Below the pieces are notes generated by a model. The model worked only from the letters and a program-made list of their open reading frames with translations. It was not told where the DNA came from and searched no databases. Position numbers and translations under genes: made by a program. This document shows positions 25,704 through 33,898 of a stretch of 64,000 bases of DNA, in pieces (position 1 is the stretch's first letter; each line of letters opens with the position of its first letter). The DNA is from Ignavibacteria bacterium (GTDB lineage Bacteria; Bacteroidota; Ignavibacteria; Tepidaquicellales; Tepidaquicellaceae), in contig JADJTX010000030.1 in NCBI GenBank assembly GCA_016710985.1, positions 1 to 64,000 of the forward strand, given 5' to 3'.

Positions 25704-26486
25704 TTATTCTTTATGCAGTGAACCGGCAACTTTTGCAACAAACTTTCTCGGACTTAATCTGACAAGTAATGGAATAACTTTATTTATGATACCGGGGATC
25801 ACAATTCTCTTTCCTTTCATTAATCCTTTAAATCCTATCTCTGCAACTTCTTCAGCGCTCATCAGTCCGGAAATTTTCCGATTCACCAGTTTTGTATTTT
25901 GAATTCCTGCGCGGTTTTGAAACTCGGTTATTACCGGACCGGGGCAAAGTGCTGTCACTGTAATCTGTGTATCTGTTAATTCTTCGGCGATTGCTTCGGA
26001 AAAATGCAGTACAAAACTTTTCGTTGCGTAATAGATAGCCATAAATGGACCGGGCTGGAATGCCGCAGTTGAAGCAACATTCATGATCTTCCCAGAATTA
26101 TTCCTGATCATGTCACTCATAAAAAGTTTAGTCAGAACAACAAGTGAAGTTATATTCAACTGAATCATTTCGAGATCATTGCTCAGATCGGATTCAGAAA
26201 ATGCGCCGAGACTTCCGAAACCTGCATTGTTGATCAGTACATCAATATTTATGTTTTCTTTATTTAGCTCTTGGTAAATTTCTTCAGCTGATAAAGTTTT
26301 TGAAAGGTCTTTTGAAATTGATTTTACATTAACCCGAAAGTCTTTCACTAATTCATCCGACACCTCTTTAAGTTTTGATCCGTTACGGGCAATGATTACA
26401 AGATCATATTTGTCTTTTGCGAAAAGTTTTGCCAGTTCATATCCGATCCCTGTCGTAGCTCCTGTAATTAAAACTGTTTTTGTCAA
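25704..26486 (-). CDS. short-chain dehydrogenase/reductase (DltE-like)
   Basis: 260-residue classical SDR. TGATTGIGYELAKLFA is the NAD(P)-binding TGxxxGIG motif, LINNAGFGSLG the NNAG motif, and MNVASTAAFQP with YYATKSF provide the catalytic Ser, Tyr and Lys. LCPGPVITEF is the PG motif. Substrate cannot be told. The N-terminal basic residues after the first strand (IIARNGSKL) suggest NADP(H) preference. Confidence 0.85.
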   Translation of the reverse strand: MTKTVLITGATTGIGYELAKLFAKDKYDLVIIARNGSKLKEVSDELVKDFRVNVKSISKDLSKTLSAEEIYQELNKENINIDVLINNAGFGSLGAFSESDLSNDLEMIQLNITSLVVLTKLFMSDMIRNNSGKIMNVASTAAFQPGPFMAIYYATKSFVLHFSEAIAEELTDTQITVTALCPGPVITEFQNRAGIQNTKLVNRKISGLMSAEEVAEIGFKGLMKGKRIVIPGIINKVIPLLVRLSPRKFVAKVAGSLHKE

Positions 26487-26513
26487 TCTCTAATTTATTG
26501 AAAGTTAAGTGTT

Positions 26514-26549
26514 AAAGTTGTCTCACGTCTCACGTCTCGCGTCTCACGT
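26514..26549. repeat. short TCTCACG tandem array
   Basis: Five units around CGTCTCA (GTCTCACGTCTCACGTCTCG...) fill the spacer between the SDR and rhomboid genes. It resembles the other low-complexity spacers in the window but with its own unit. Confidence 0.6.
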
Positions 26550-27269
26550 TTAATTTCTCCTGAAGTCATCCGGCTCGGCATCATCTTCAATCTCCACTTC
26601 ATCAGGATCTGTATCATCTTCAATTTCATCCTCGTAATCTTCTTCTTCCCAGTCATAAAGCGGGGGAGGATCGTTCTTCCGGAAAATGAATGCACATATG
26701 ACCCCGATCACTGCACCGAACAAATGTGATTCAAATGAGATCTTCGGATCTGTCGGAAGAACTCCCCAAACCATTCCTCCGTAAAGAAAAACTATCAGCA
26801 GTGAAAGCGCTACTGATCTTTTGTCTTTTCTGAATAATCCGCTGAAAAACAAGAAGCTTGCAAATCCATATACAAGCCCGCTTGCACCGATATGGTAGGA
26901 TTCTCTTGCTAAAAGCCATACAAAGAATCCATCCATGATGTAAATTATAAAAAAAACTTTCACGGCGGAAGTTCTGTAGAAATATAATATCCCAAACAAC
27001 AACATGAATAATGTTACGGAATTTGAGATAAGGTGGGAAAAGTCAGCATGTATTAACGGAGCAGTGAGAATTCCAATGAGCCCTTCTTTTTTTCTGGGTA
27101 AGACTCCGTACACTGAAATATCCATATCGGCTGCCCATTGAATGAATTGTATTAACCATAGAATTATTATAAAGCACCCACTGTAAAAAAAAGAAGATAG
27201 AATTTTATTTCTTTCCTCTTTTTCTTCTTCCAATTGGGTAAACCGGTTTTCACCTGCATTATAATTCAT
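26550..27269 (-). CDS. rhomboid family intramembrane serine protease with acidic tail
   Basis: 239 residues with six predicted membrane segments. HADFSHLISNSVTLFMLLFG holds the conserved HxxxN of the oxyanion region, YHIGASGLVYGFASF the nucleophile in GxSG, and SFESHLFGAVIGVI the catalytic His. The C-terminal 40 residues are almost all Asp/Glu with a PPPLYDWEEEDYEDE start, an unusual cytoplasmic extension. Rhomboids cleave transmembrane substrates; none is evident nearby. Confidence 0.88.
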   Translation of the reverse strand: MNYNAGENRFTQLEEEKEERNKILSSFFYSGCFIIILWLIQFIQWAADMDISVYGVLPRKKEGLIGILTAPLIHADFSHLISNSVTLFMLLFGILYFYRTSAVKVFFIIYIMDGFFVWLLARESYHIGASGLVYGFASFLFFSGLFRKDKRSVALSLLIVFLYGGMVWGVLPTDPKISFESHLFGAVIGVICAFIFRKNDPPPLYDWEEEDYEDEIEDDTDPDEVEIEDDAEPDDFRRN

Positions 27270-27630
27270 GACCGGGGATTTGAGTTTATAATAATAATTT
27301 ATTCATAAAATAAATATGAAATTAGAACACATACGTCAAACATTTATTTTGAAAATATTTTTCATTAGATAAGGTACTTAAAAGCAGTTTACTAGATATG
27401 CGGGGGTAAGTTTTCCCTGATATAATAAATATTTCCTTACGGCGGTTAGAAAAACACAGGGGACTCAGTAACCTATTATAAAGTTATTGTCACACCTGAA
27501 ACAAATTACTATACTTATGGATCAAAGATAGATCACGATATTCTTTAAATAAGTTTCTTTCAAAGACATGTTGGACCCAATAAACATATTTGAGATTTCT
27601 TACTGTCATAAAAGTAAACTTTTTTATGAT
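27270..27630. other. non-coding spacer upstream of the hairpin array
   Basis: About 360 bp with no gene-like frame or known site; AT-rich. It may hold the rhomboid promoter on the minus strand near 27280-27350. Confidence 0.4.
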
Positions 27631-28021
27631 TCGTTGGTACATCCGCGTGATAAAACTGTACAAACGCACCATACGTTGGTACCAACGCACCGCTCTGATG
27701 TATAGTCGCGCGATAAAACTGTACCAACGCACCGCACGTTGGTACCAACGCATCGCTCTGATGTACAGTCGCGCGATAAAACTGTACCAACGCACCGCAC
27801 GTTGGTACCAACGCATCGCGGGAATGTACATCAGCGAGACAAAACTGTACCAACGAACCGCACGTTGGTACCAACGCATCGCAGGATGTACATCAGCGTG
27901 ACAAAACTGTACCAACGCACCACAGGTTGGTACCAACGCACCGTTCTGATGTACAGTCGCGGCTTAGAAAAGTACCAAAGCATCATATGTTGGTACCAAC
28001 GCATCGCACGTTGATACCAAC
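27631..28021. repeat. tandem 63-bp array of alternating hairpins
   Basis: About six head-to-tail units with starts at 27649, 27712, 27775, 27838, 27900 and about 27962 (period 63, 63, 63, 62, 62). Each unit contains two inverted repeats: GTACCAACG-N7-CGTTGGTAC (9-bp stem) and GTACAGT-N11-ACTGTAC (7 bp, shortened in units 3-4). Loops vary more than stems. The core TTGGTACCAA is a perfect palindrome. The array is visibly more GC-rich than its surroundings. Because 63 is a multiple of three, reading frames stay open on both strands (repeating VPTHR, YQRTARW or VPTCGALVQFY), but those have no start context and are mutually exclusive, so I do not call a gene. Confidence 0.88.
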
Positions 28022-28188
28022 AAATCATTTTGCACCTTAATAATTTGCAAAAAATCAGCTTTTTGATATTATTTCTTTTCGTGTCAGTGAGAAATGGAAT
28101 TTGTGTGTTGATATTCTCACACAGCTTTTTCAGTTACAAATAATTTTCATTTTAATTATTATTATAAAAACAAAACAGGAGACAGGCA

Positions 28189-28969
28189 ATGAAATTTTTT
28201 TCAGCAATAATATTATTTTTAATTTTTACCATGAATGCAAAATCGGAGATCATCTCATCAGATGTTGAATATAAAATCGGAGATGTAACTCTGCAGGGTT
28301 ACATCTCTTATGATAACAGCAATCAGAATAAACGGCCCGGAATACTTATAGTTCATCAGTGGAAAGGATTATCCGACTATGAAAAGATGCGTGCAAGGCA
28401 GCTTGCCGAGCTTGGTTATGTAGCACTGGCAGTTGATGTTTACGGTAAAGACGTGAGACCTTCTACACCGGAAGAAGCAGGGCAACAGGCGGGTAAATTT
28501 TACGGTGATGTAAATCTTTACAGGGAAAGACTGATTGCGGGTTTGAATGAATTAAAGATGCAGCCGCTGGTAGATGTAAATAATATTGCTGCTATTGGAT
28601 ATTGTTTCGGAGGAAGCGGCGTGCTTGAGCTTGCAAGAAGCGGAGCGGATATCAAAGGGGTCATAAGTTTTCACGGAGGTCTGAAGACTACAAATCCGGA
28701 AGATGCAAAAAATATTAAATGCAGAGTACTGGTACAGCACGGAGCAATTGATACTTATGTACCTGATGCAGATGTGACAGCTTTTAAAAAGAGAAATGGA
28801 AGATGCAAAAGTAGATTATGTTTTGACAGAATACAGCGGAGCGGTTCACAGCTTTACAATGGAAAGTGCGGGCAGTGATATTTCTAAAGGTTCGGCATAT
28901 AATGAAAAGGCTGATAAGCGATCATGGGAAGCGATGAAGATTTTTTTCGGGGAGATATTTACGAATTAG
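28189..28969 (+). CDS. dienelactone hydrolase family protein, exported (one frameshift)
   Basis: Alpha/beta hydrolase with an N-terminal signal peptide (MKFFSAIILFLIFTMNAKS) and a good ribosome-binding site, CAGGAGAC. RPGILIVHQWKGLSDYEK, AAIGYCFGGSGVLELA (nucleophile Cys, typical of dienelactone hydrolases), LVQHGAIDTYVP (Asp) and, after correction, GAVHSFTM (His) complete the triad. The run at 28786-28790 has five As; with four the frame continues as KREMEDAKVDYVLTEYSG to a TAG at 28967-28969. About 260 residues. The hairpin array ends 165 bp upstream. Confidence 0.85.
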
Positions 28970-29017
28970 TTAATTGGTTAATTGGTTATTTGCAAACTCT
29001 AAAAATCTAATATTGTC

Positions 29018-29042
29018 ATTCCCGAATGCTTTTATCGGGAAT
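29018..29042. terminator. ATTCCCGA/TCGGGAAT hairpin
   Basis: An 8-bp perfect stem with a 9-base loop between the dienelactone hydrolase gene and the convergent 2TM gene. It lacks a long T run, so it may be a terminator or a member of the TCATTCCCG...CGGGAATCC family of dispersed hairpins seen in many bacteria. Confidence 0.45.
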
Positions 29043-29141
29043 CCAATCAGCGAAAATAATTCAAAATGGATTTCGGACAGGAGCGTAATGGAAAGAAAAC
29101 CTCAGAAAATATATTTTTCCTGTAGTCTCAAAAAATAATAC

Positions 29142-29411
29142 TTATTTTTTTTCCATATATTCTTTAATTTTTTTCTCTTCCCATTCAGAACCGAACACAG
29201 CATTTTTTCCGAAAACGGAAAATGCCTGGAATATTATCCCTATTCCCCACCCTATCAGTACCCAAAAAAACCAAAGGCGTTCAGGAGATGTAAGCAAATT
29301 TATAATTAAAAGGGAAATATTAACAACTACATACATAAAGAGATTATAATAAAATCCTTTTAAAGCTTTTACTCTTTTTCTTGCTTCTTCATATTTCGGG
29401 TCGCTGTCCAT
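29142..29411 (-). CDS. 2TM domain protein
   Basis: 89 residues matching the 2TM family: ARKRVKALKGFYYNLFMYVV (first helix preceded by a basic amphipathic stretch), NISLLIINLLTSPERLWFF and WVLIGWGIGIIFQAFSVFG (second helix), ending in EWEEKKIKEYMEK. The family occurs in Bacteroidota, often next to LytTR regulators, none of which is present here. Function unknown. Confidence 0.82.
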   Translation of the reverse strand: MDSDPKYEEARKRVKALKGFYYNLFMYVVVNISLLIINLLTSPERLWFFWVLIGWGIGIIFQAFSVFGKNAVFGSEWEEKKIKEYMEKK

Positions 29412-29593
29412 TGGGTATTGTTTTGTTTTATATTTTTAAAAAGATTATGATAATTAGAGCACATCTAAATTCAAAAGCTGAATAAACAAGTGAGATGTGT
29501 AAGTGATTCTTTTCACCAGTAATTCTCCATATTCTTGCAACTTTAAAATGAAAACTTGTACTGATGTTATTTCCAGAGTTATTAAATTAAATT

Positions 29594-29791
29594 TTATACA
29601 AAAACTTCTTCAAATGATTTGAACTTCCCCTCTTTATATTCTTTTCTTGATTTATCAATCGATTTAATGAATCTCTTGCTTGATATAGCTTCGATATCTT
29701 CAACAAAGTCTTCTAAATTCTGTTTAACCAATTCGTCAATGATTTTTTTAAGTTGATCAATAGTAAGATCGCTTACTTTTTTTGCTTTCAT
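29594..29791 (-). CDS. small antitoxin-like protein, orphan
   Basis: 65 residues, MKAKKVSDLTIDQLKKIIDE then EDIEAISSKRFIKSIDKSRK and EGKFKSFEEVF. Charged helical small proteins with a C-terminal SxEEVF motif are common antitoxin components in this phylum, but no toxin frame follows within the spacer up to 29412. Function is a guess from composition. Confidence 0.45.
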   Translation of the reverse strand: MKAKKVSDLTIDQLKKIIDELVKQNLEDFVEDIEAISSKRFIKSIDKSRKEYKEGKFKSFEEVFV

Positions 29792-29921
29792 TATTTTATA
29801 TTAATTAATACTTTAAAACAATTTAATAACTATGATTTGATTTAACAAAGAACTTTTTATTCTAACATTTCAACTTTCACATCGTAAGTAAATTCATTTA
29901 CAAATCTTAAACTTTACAAAA

Positions 29922-30902
29922 ATGAACATTCTGATCTTAGGAGGTACAGTCTTTCTCGGCATTCAACTCGTAAACTCAGCACTTAAAAGAAATCATAACG
30001 TCACAATCTTTAACCGCGGCAAACGTAATCCTGATATATTTCCTGATGTAGAAAAACTGATCGGAGACAGGGCAGGAGATTTAGAAGCACTGAAAGGAAG
30101 AACATTTGACGCGGTGATTGATACCAGCGGTCATCTTCCGGGAAATGTCAGAAATTCTGCTGAAATACTGAAAGACTCGGGACATTATACATTTATATCA
30201 AGTATATCCGCCTATAAAGATTTTTCAAAGAATGGGATGAATGAATCTGCAGAGACAGGGGTTCTTACTGATGGCAATACTGAAGTAATGACAATGGAAA
30301 ATTACGGAGCTCTGAAAGTATTGTGCGAAAATGCTGTGAGTGAAGTTTTTGGTGAGAGAGCATTGAACATAAGACCGGGGCTTATTGTAGGTGAAAATGA
30401 CTGGTCAGACAGATTCACATACTGGATACACAGAATAAATCAGGGAGGGAAAGTTTTAGTACCGGAATCAAAAAACTATCACACTCAGTTTGTAGATGTA
30501 AAAGATCTTGCAGACTGGATAATAAAAATGTCAGAAGAAAAAAAATCCGGACTTTATAATGCAACCGGTCCTGATTATCCGCTTACGATGGAAGAGTTTA
30601 TGAAATCGTGTCAGAAAGTTTCCGAGAAGGATTCTGAATTAGTTTGGGTAGATGAAAAATTTATTCTGGATGAGAATGTTGCGCCATGGACTGAGCTTCC
30701 TCTGTGGGTTCCTAAGGAAGAACAGGGAGTAAATAATGTTGATATCAGCAAAGCAATCAAAGACGGATTGAAATTCAGACCACTTGAAGAAACGTTGAGA
30801 GACACACTTAAATTTGACAAGTCGAGAAAAGATTATACTTTGAAAACCGGATTAAAAGCAGACCGTGAAGCAGAGATTCTTAAGAAATGGTTGATTGGTT
30901 GA
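29922..30902 (+). CDS. NAD-dependent epimerase/dehydratase family protein
   Basis: 326-residue extended SDR. MNILILGGTVFLGIQLV is the N-terminal GGTxFLG nucleotide-binding motif, VIDTSGHLPG and YTFISSISAYKDFS contain the catalytic Ser/Tyr region, MENYGALKVLCE the YxxxK, and LNIRPGLIVGENDWSDRF a conserved segment of the subgroup related to chloroplast stem-loop-binding proteins and bacterial reductases. Substrate unknown. It stands immediately upstream of dnaN in the same direction. Confidence 0.75.
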   Translation: MNILILGGTVFLGIQLVNSALKRNHNVTIFNRGKRNPDIFPDVEKLIGDRAGDLEALKGRTFDAVIDTSGHLPGNVRNSAEILKDSGHYTFISSISAYKDFSKNGMNESAETGVLTDGNTEVMTMENYGALKVLCENAVSEVFGERALNIRPGLIVGENDWSDRFTYWIHRINQGGKVLVPESKNYHTQFVDVKDLADWIIKMSEEKKSGLYNATGPDYPLTMEEFMKSCQKVSEKDSELVWVDEKFILDENVAPWTELPLWVPKEEQGVNNVDISKAIKDGLKFRPLEETLRDTLKFDKSRKDYTLKTGLKADREAEILKKWLIG

Positions 30903-30930
30903 TTGGTTAATTAACTAATCAACCAATGCA
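30893..30930 (+). terminator. GGTTGATTGGTTA inverted repeat, possible terminator
   Basis: GGTTGATTGGTTAATTAACTAATCAACC overlaps the end of the epimerase gene and can form a 12-base-arm hairpin without a T run. The same GGTTAATT unit also occurs at 28970-28992. Confidence 0.4.
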
Positions 30931-30994
30931 CTGAATTGAAAATAGGCGATTAAATATGTATTTTTCAATAAAATTAAAACAAATTTAACCGCAA

Positions 30995-32133
30995 ATGAAA
31001 TTTTCAGTTAAAGGTGATAAACTTGTAGATTATCTTACAAAGCTTAATTCAGTAATTCCTACCAGATCCCCACTACCGATTCTTGATAACATTTTGTTTG
31101 AATTAAAAGGCAATGAGCTGAAACTTTTAGCTTCTGATCTTGAAATTTTTATACGTACAACAATAGAAGTTGACGGGAAAAAGATGGAAAGGTCGCAATA
31201 CCTGCAAAAAAATTGCTGGAAATTTCACGGACTCTGACTTCTGCTAAACTGGATCTTGATGTGAATGATAAAAACCGTGTTACTATCAAGACATCTAACG
31301 GAAAATATACAATAGGTGGAGAGCCGGCTGATGATTTTCCCGTACCTGAAGAAAAGAGTGATATGCATAAGCTTGAATTTGACGGTCATACACTAAGAAG
31401 ATGTTTATCCAAAGTCATTCATGCAGTCAATACAGATGAGCTGAGAAGAAACATGTCGGGGGTATTGCTTGATGTAAAAAAGAATGAACTGAAATTTGTA
31501 GCTACCGACGGATTCAGACTTGGAAAGATAATTAAAGATGATTTCAAGCTAAAGGCGGATGTAGAAGAAAAGATCATTATTCCTCTGAAGACAAGCAACC
31601 TGATCTTAAGATTAAATAACGGCAATGATTCGGTGGTTGAATTTGACGAAAATGATCTGAAAGTTTCCTTTGAAGATATAGAAATTTATTCCAAGCTGAT
31701 TGACGACACTTTTCCGAGTTATGAAAATGTGATACCGGGTGATAACGACAAGATCTTAAAGATAAGCAAGGAAGAATTATCAAACTCTCTGAGGAGAGCT
31801 TTAATATTTGCAGATGTGATCACAAAGCGTGTAAGACTTGAGATGACAAATGACTCGATAATGATAAAAGCCGACAATCCTGAAATTGGTTCTGAGGGAG
31901 AAGAAACCATTTCAAGCAATTTCGTCAGCAACAGCGGTGATGAAGATTTTGAAAAGACGCCATTTTTGATAGCATTCAATGCAGGATATTTACTTGATGC
32001 AGTTTCACAGATGGAGACTGAAGAAATAAATATCAGTTTCGGGAGTCCTTCGAAAGCAGCAATTACGACACCTTCAGAGCAGCTGCCTAACGAGAATTTT
32101 ATTGAACTGATAATGCCGGTGAGAGTAGGGTGA
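30995..32133 (+). CDS. dnaN: DNA polymerase III beta subunit (sliding clamp), one frameshift
   Basis: Three-domain processivity clamp, about 378 residues after correction. The N-terminus MKFSVKGDKLVDYLTKLNSV and TRSPLPILDNILFELKGNEL, the middle MSGVLLDVKKNELKFVATDG and the C-terminus NENFIELIMPVRVG are canonical. A single G is missing near 31183 (AAAAAGATGG should be AAAAAGGATGG), which restores VDGKKDGKVAIPAKKLLEIS. As dnaN is essential, the break is almost certainly a sequencing error. It lacks an adjacent dnaA; recF, DUF721 and gyrB follow. Confidence 0.95.
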
Positions 32134-32139
32134 TTTAAT

Positions 32140-32330
32140 TTAGGAGTTACGAATTACGAGTTACGAAGTACGAGTTACGAATTACAGATTACAGATTACA
32201 AATTACAGATTTACCGAATACATATTTATAAGTTTAGATTTAATGTTTGAGTTTCACGATTCACAATTCACGATTCACGATTAACGATTCACAATTAACG
32301 ATTCACGATTCACGATTGAAAATTTAATCC
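32140..32330 (+). repeat. two intergenic low-complexity arrays between dnaN and recF
   Basis: First, about eight near-copies of (G)AATTACGAGTTACG/AATTACAGATT, then, from about 32257, about seven copies of CACGATTCACGATTAACGATT-type units. The first unit type also occurs inside the element's attachment repeat (GTTATAAGTTACGAATTACT) and in the first bases of the window. Confidence 0.75.
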
Positions 32331-32385
32331 TTCCATTCAATCTTTTCTGTACATTAAAAAATGAAGATACGGGCAAATATTTATT

Positions 32386-33573
32386 ATGATTTTAAAGAAG
32401 ATAGTATTAAAAAATTACAGAAATTATTCTGAACAGGAATTTTTTTTTAATGACAAATTCAATTTCATATACGGAAATAACGGTCACGGGAAAACAAATA
32501 TTCTCGAGGCGGTTTCATATGCTGCATTCGGAAAGAGTTTTTTAGGCTCGGCAGAATCGGACTGCGTGAAGTTTGGCGAAGATGAGTTTTTTATAGAATC
32601 GGGGTTTGAGAATGACCTTGAGAATAAAGACAAGATAGTTGTCAGCTATAATTTAAGCACAAAGACCAAATCAATTCATAAGAACAAAGAAAAGGTTTCC
32701 GCTTTTTCATCTGAAATATTCGGCAGATTTCCGATTGTATTTCTTTCACCTAAAAGTCTGAATATAACACAGGGAAATCCATCCGAGAGAAGAAAGTTCT
32801 TTGATATACTGATCTCACAATCAAGCCGGCTGTATCTTGATTATCTTAAAGAGCTTGCAAAAATCCTTAAACAGAAGAATGCTTTATTGAAGAATTATAC
32901 TGTGCATAGAAAATATTCCGACAGTGAATTCAGAAATCTGATTAATTCATATAATGAAAAACTCATTGATGTTTCGTCAAATATCATTTTCAAAAGATTA
33001 AATTTTTTAACGGAGTTTGAAAGTTTTTTTAAAAGAAGTTTTTCAATGCTGAATGTTCAGGATCATGAAGCATCAATAAGTTATTTCTCAGAAGCCCTGG
33101 GAGAAACAGATCCGGAAGGCAAAAACCCGGATTTAAATTTTGTGAGGAAAAAAACAGAAGAGAGTATTTACAGCAAGACAGGTGAAGAGATCAAAAGAGC
33201 TGTGTCTTTAGCGGGTCCGCACAGAGATGATTATATTTTTAAATTGCAGAAAAATGAGACCGAGAACAATTCGCCATTTGAACTGAAGAATTTTGCATCA
33301 CAGGGAGAGCATAAGACTTTTTTAGTTGCGCTTAAATTGTCTGAGTATGATTATCTGAAAGATAAAAAATTTACGAGCCCTGTTTTGCTTTTGGATGATG
33401 TTCTCTCCGAACTTGACGAAAGCCGTGTATCAAGTATCATTTCTCATTTAAAAGATTACGGACAAATATTTTTAACGACCACCGATAAATCCTATTCGGA
33501 AAATCTTAAAGAATTTTATACACCAAAAGAAATATCGGTTTTTGAAATTGAACTGGGTAAATTACTAAATTGA
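32386..33573 (+). CDS. recF: DNA replication and repair protein RecF
   Basis: SMC-like ATPase that loads RecA at gaps. 395 residues. LKNYRNYSEQEFFF, Walker A IYGNNGHGKTNILEAV (about residues 29-44), QGNPSERRKFFDIL, SLAGPHRDDYIF, signature-type ASQGEHKTFLVALKL and Walker B PVLLLDDVLSELDESR are all present. The stop codon overlaps the TTG start of the following DUF721 gene by 4 bp. Confidence 0.95.
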   Translation: MILKKIVLKNYRNYSEQEFFFNDKFNFIYGNNGHGKTNILEAVSYAAFGKSFLGSAESDCVKFGEDEFFIESGFENDLENKDKIVVSYNLSTKTKSIHKNKEKVSAFSSEIFGRFPIVFLSPKSLNITQGNPSERRKFFDILISQSSRLYLDYLKELAKILKQKNALLKNYTVHRKYSDSEFRNLINSYNEKLIDVSSNIIFKRLNFLTEFESFFKRSFSMLNVQDHEASISYFSEALGETDPEGKNPDLNFVRKKTEESIYSKTGEEIKRAVSLAGPHRDDYIFKLQKNETENNSPFELKNFASQGEHKTFLVALKLSEYDYLKDKKFTSPVLLLDDVLSELDESRVSSIISHLKDYGQIFLTTTDKSYSENLKEFYTPKEISVFEIELGKLLN

Positions 33574-33881
33574 AAAGCATAGAAACAAGAACAAGGTTCA
33601 ACAAGACTGTCTGCTTAAAAAGCGAGCTTGATAATTTTATGACCTATATCGGGCTTGATGCGCGAATGCAGGAGCTGCAGATACTGAACGTGTGGAGTGA
33701 CTGCGTCGGGGAAGCAATAGCAAAATATTCTTCGCCTCAGGAGCTGAGAAAAAATAAATTATTTGTAAGAGTCGAAAATGCTGCATGGAGATATGAGCTT
33801 TCTCTGAACAAAACAGAGATCATAGAAAAACTAAACCAAAAATTAAAGAAGAAATTAATAAAAGACATAATATTCATTTAA
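33570..33881 (+). CDS. DUF721 (DciA-like) protein
   Basis: 103 residues starting at TTG overlapping the recF stop. FMTYIGLDARMQELQILNVW, DCVGEAIAKYSSPQELR and NKLFVRVENAAWRYELSLNK match DUF721, the family of the DciA helicase-associated protein that many bacteria use in place of DnaC. The dnaN-recF-DUF721-gyrB order is widespread and supports a replication role. Confidence 0.85.
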   Translation: MKSIETRTRFNKTVCLKSELDNFMTYIGLDARMQELQILNVWSDCVGEAIAKYSSPQELRKNKLFVRVENAAWRYELSLNKTEIIEKLNQKLKKKLIKDIIFI

Positions 33882-33898
33882 AATAATTTTAAAACATT

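Noticed and set aside
27631..28021. CRISPR array
   Set aside because: There are no variable spacers between constant repeats; the whole 63-bp unit repeats, and no cas gene is present.
27560..28028. Several overlapping reading frames of 65-148 codons on both strands in the hairpin array (repeating VPTHR, YQRTARW and VPTCGALVQFY)
   Set aside because: The repeat period of 63 is a multiple of three, which keeps every frame open; no ribosome-binding site or signal, and frames on opposite strands exclude one another.
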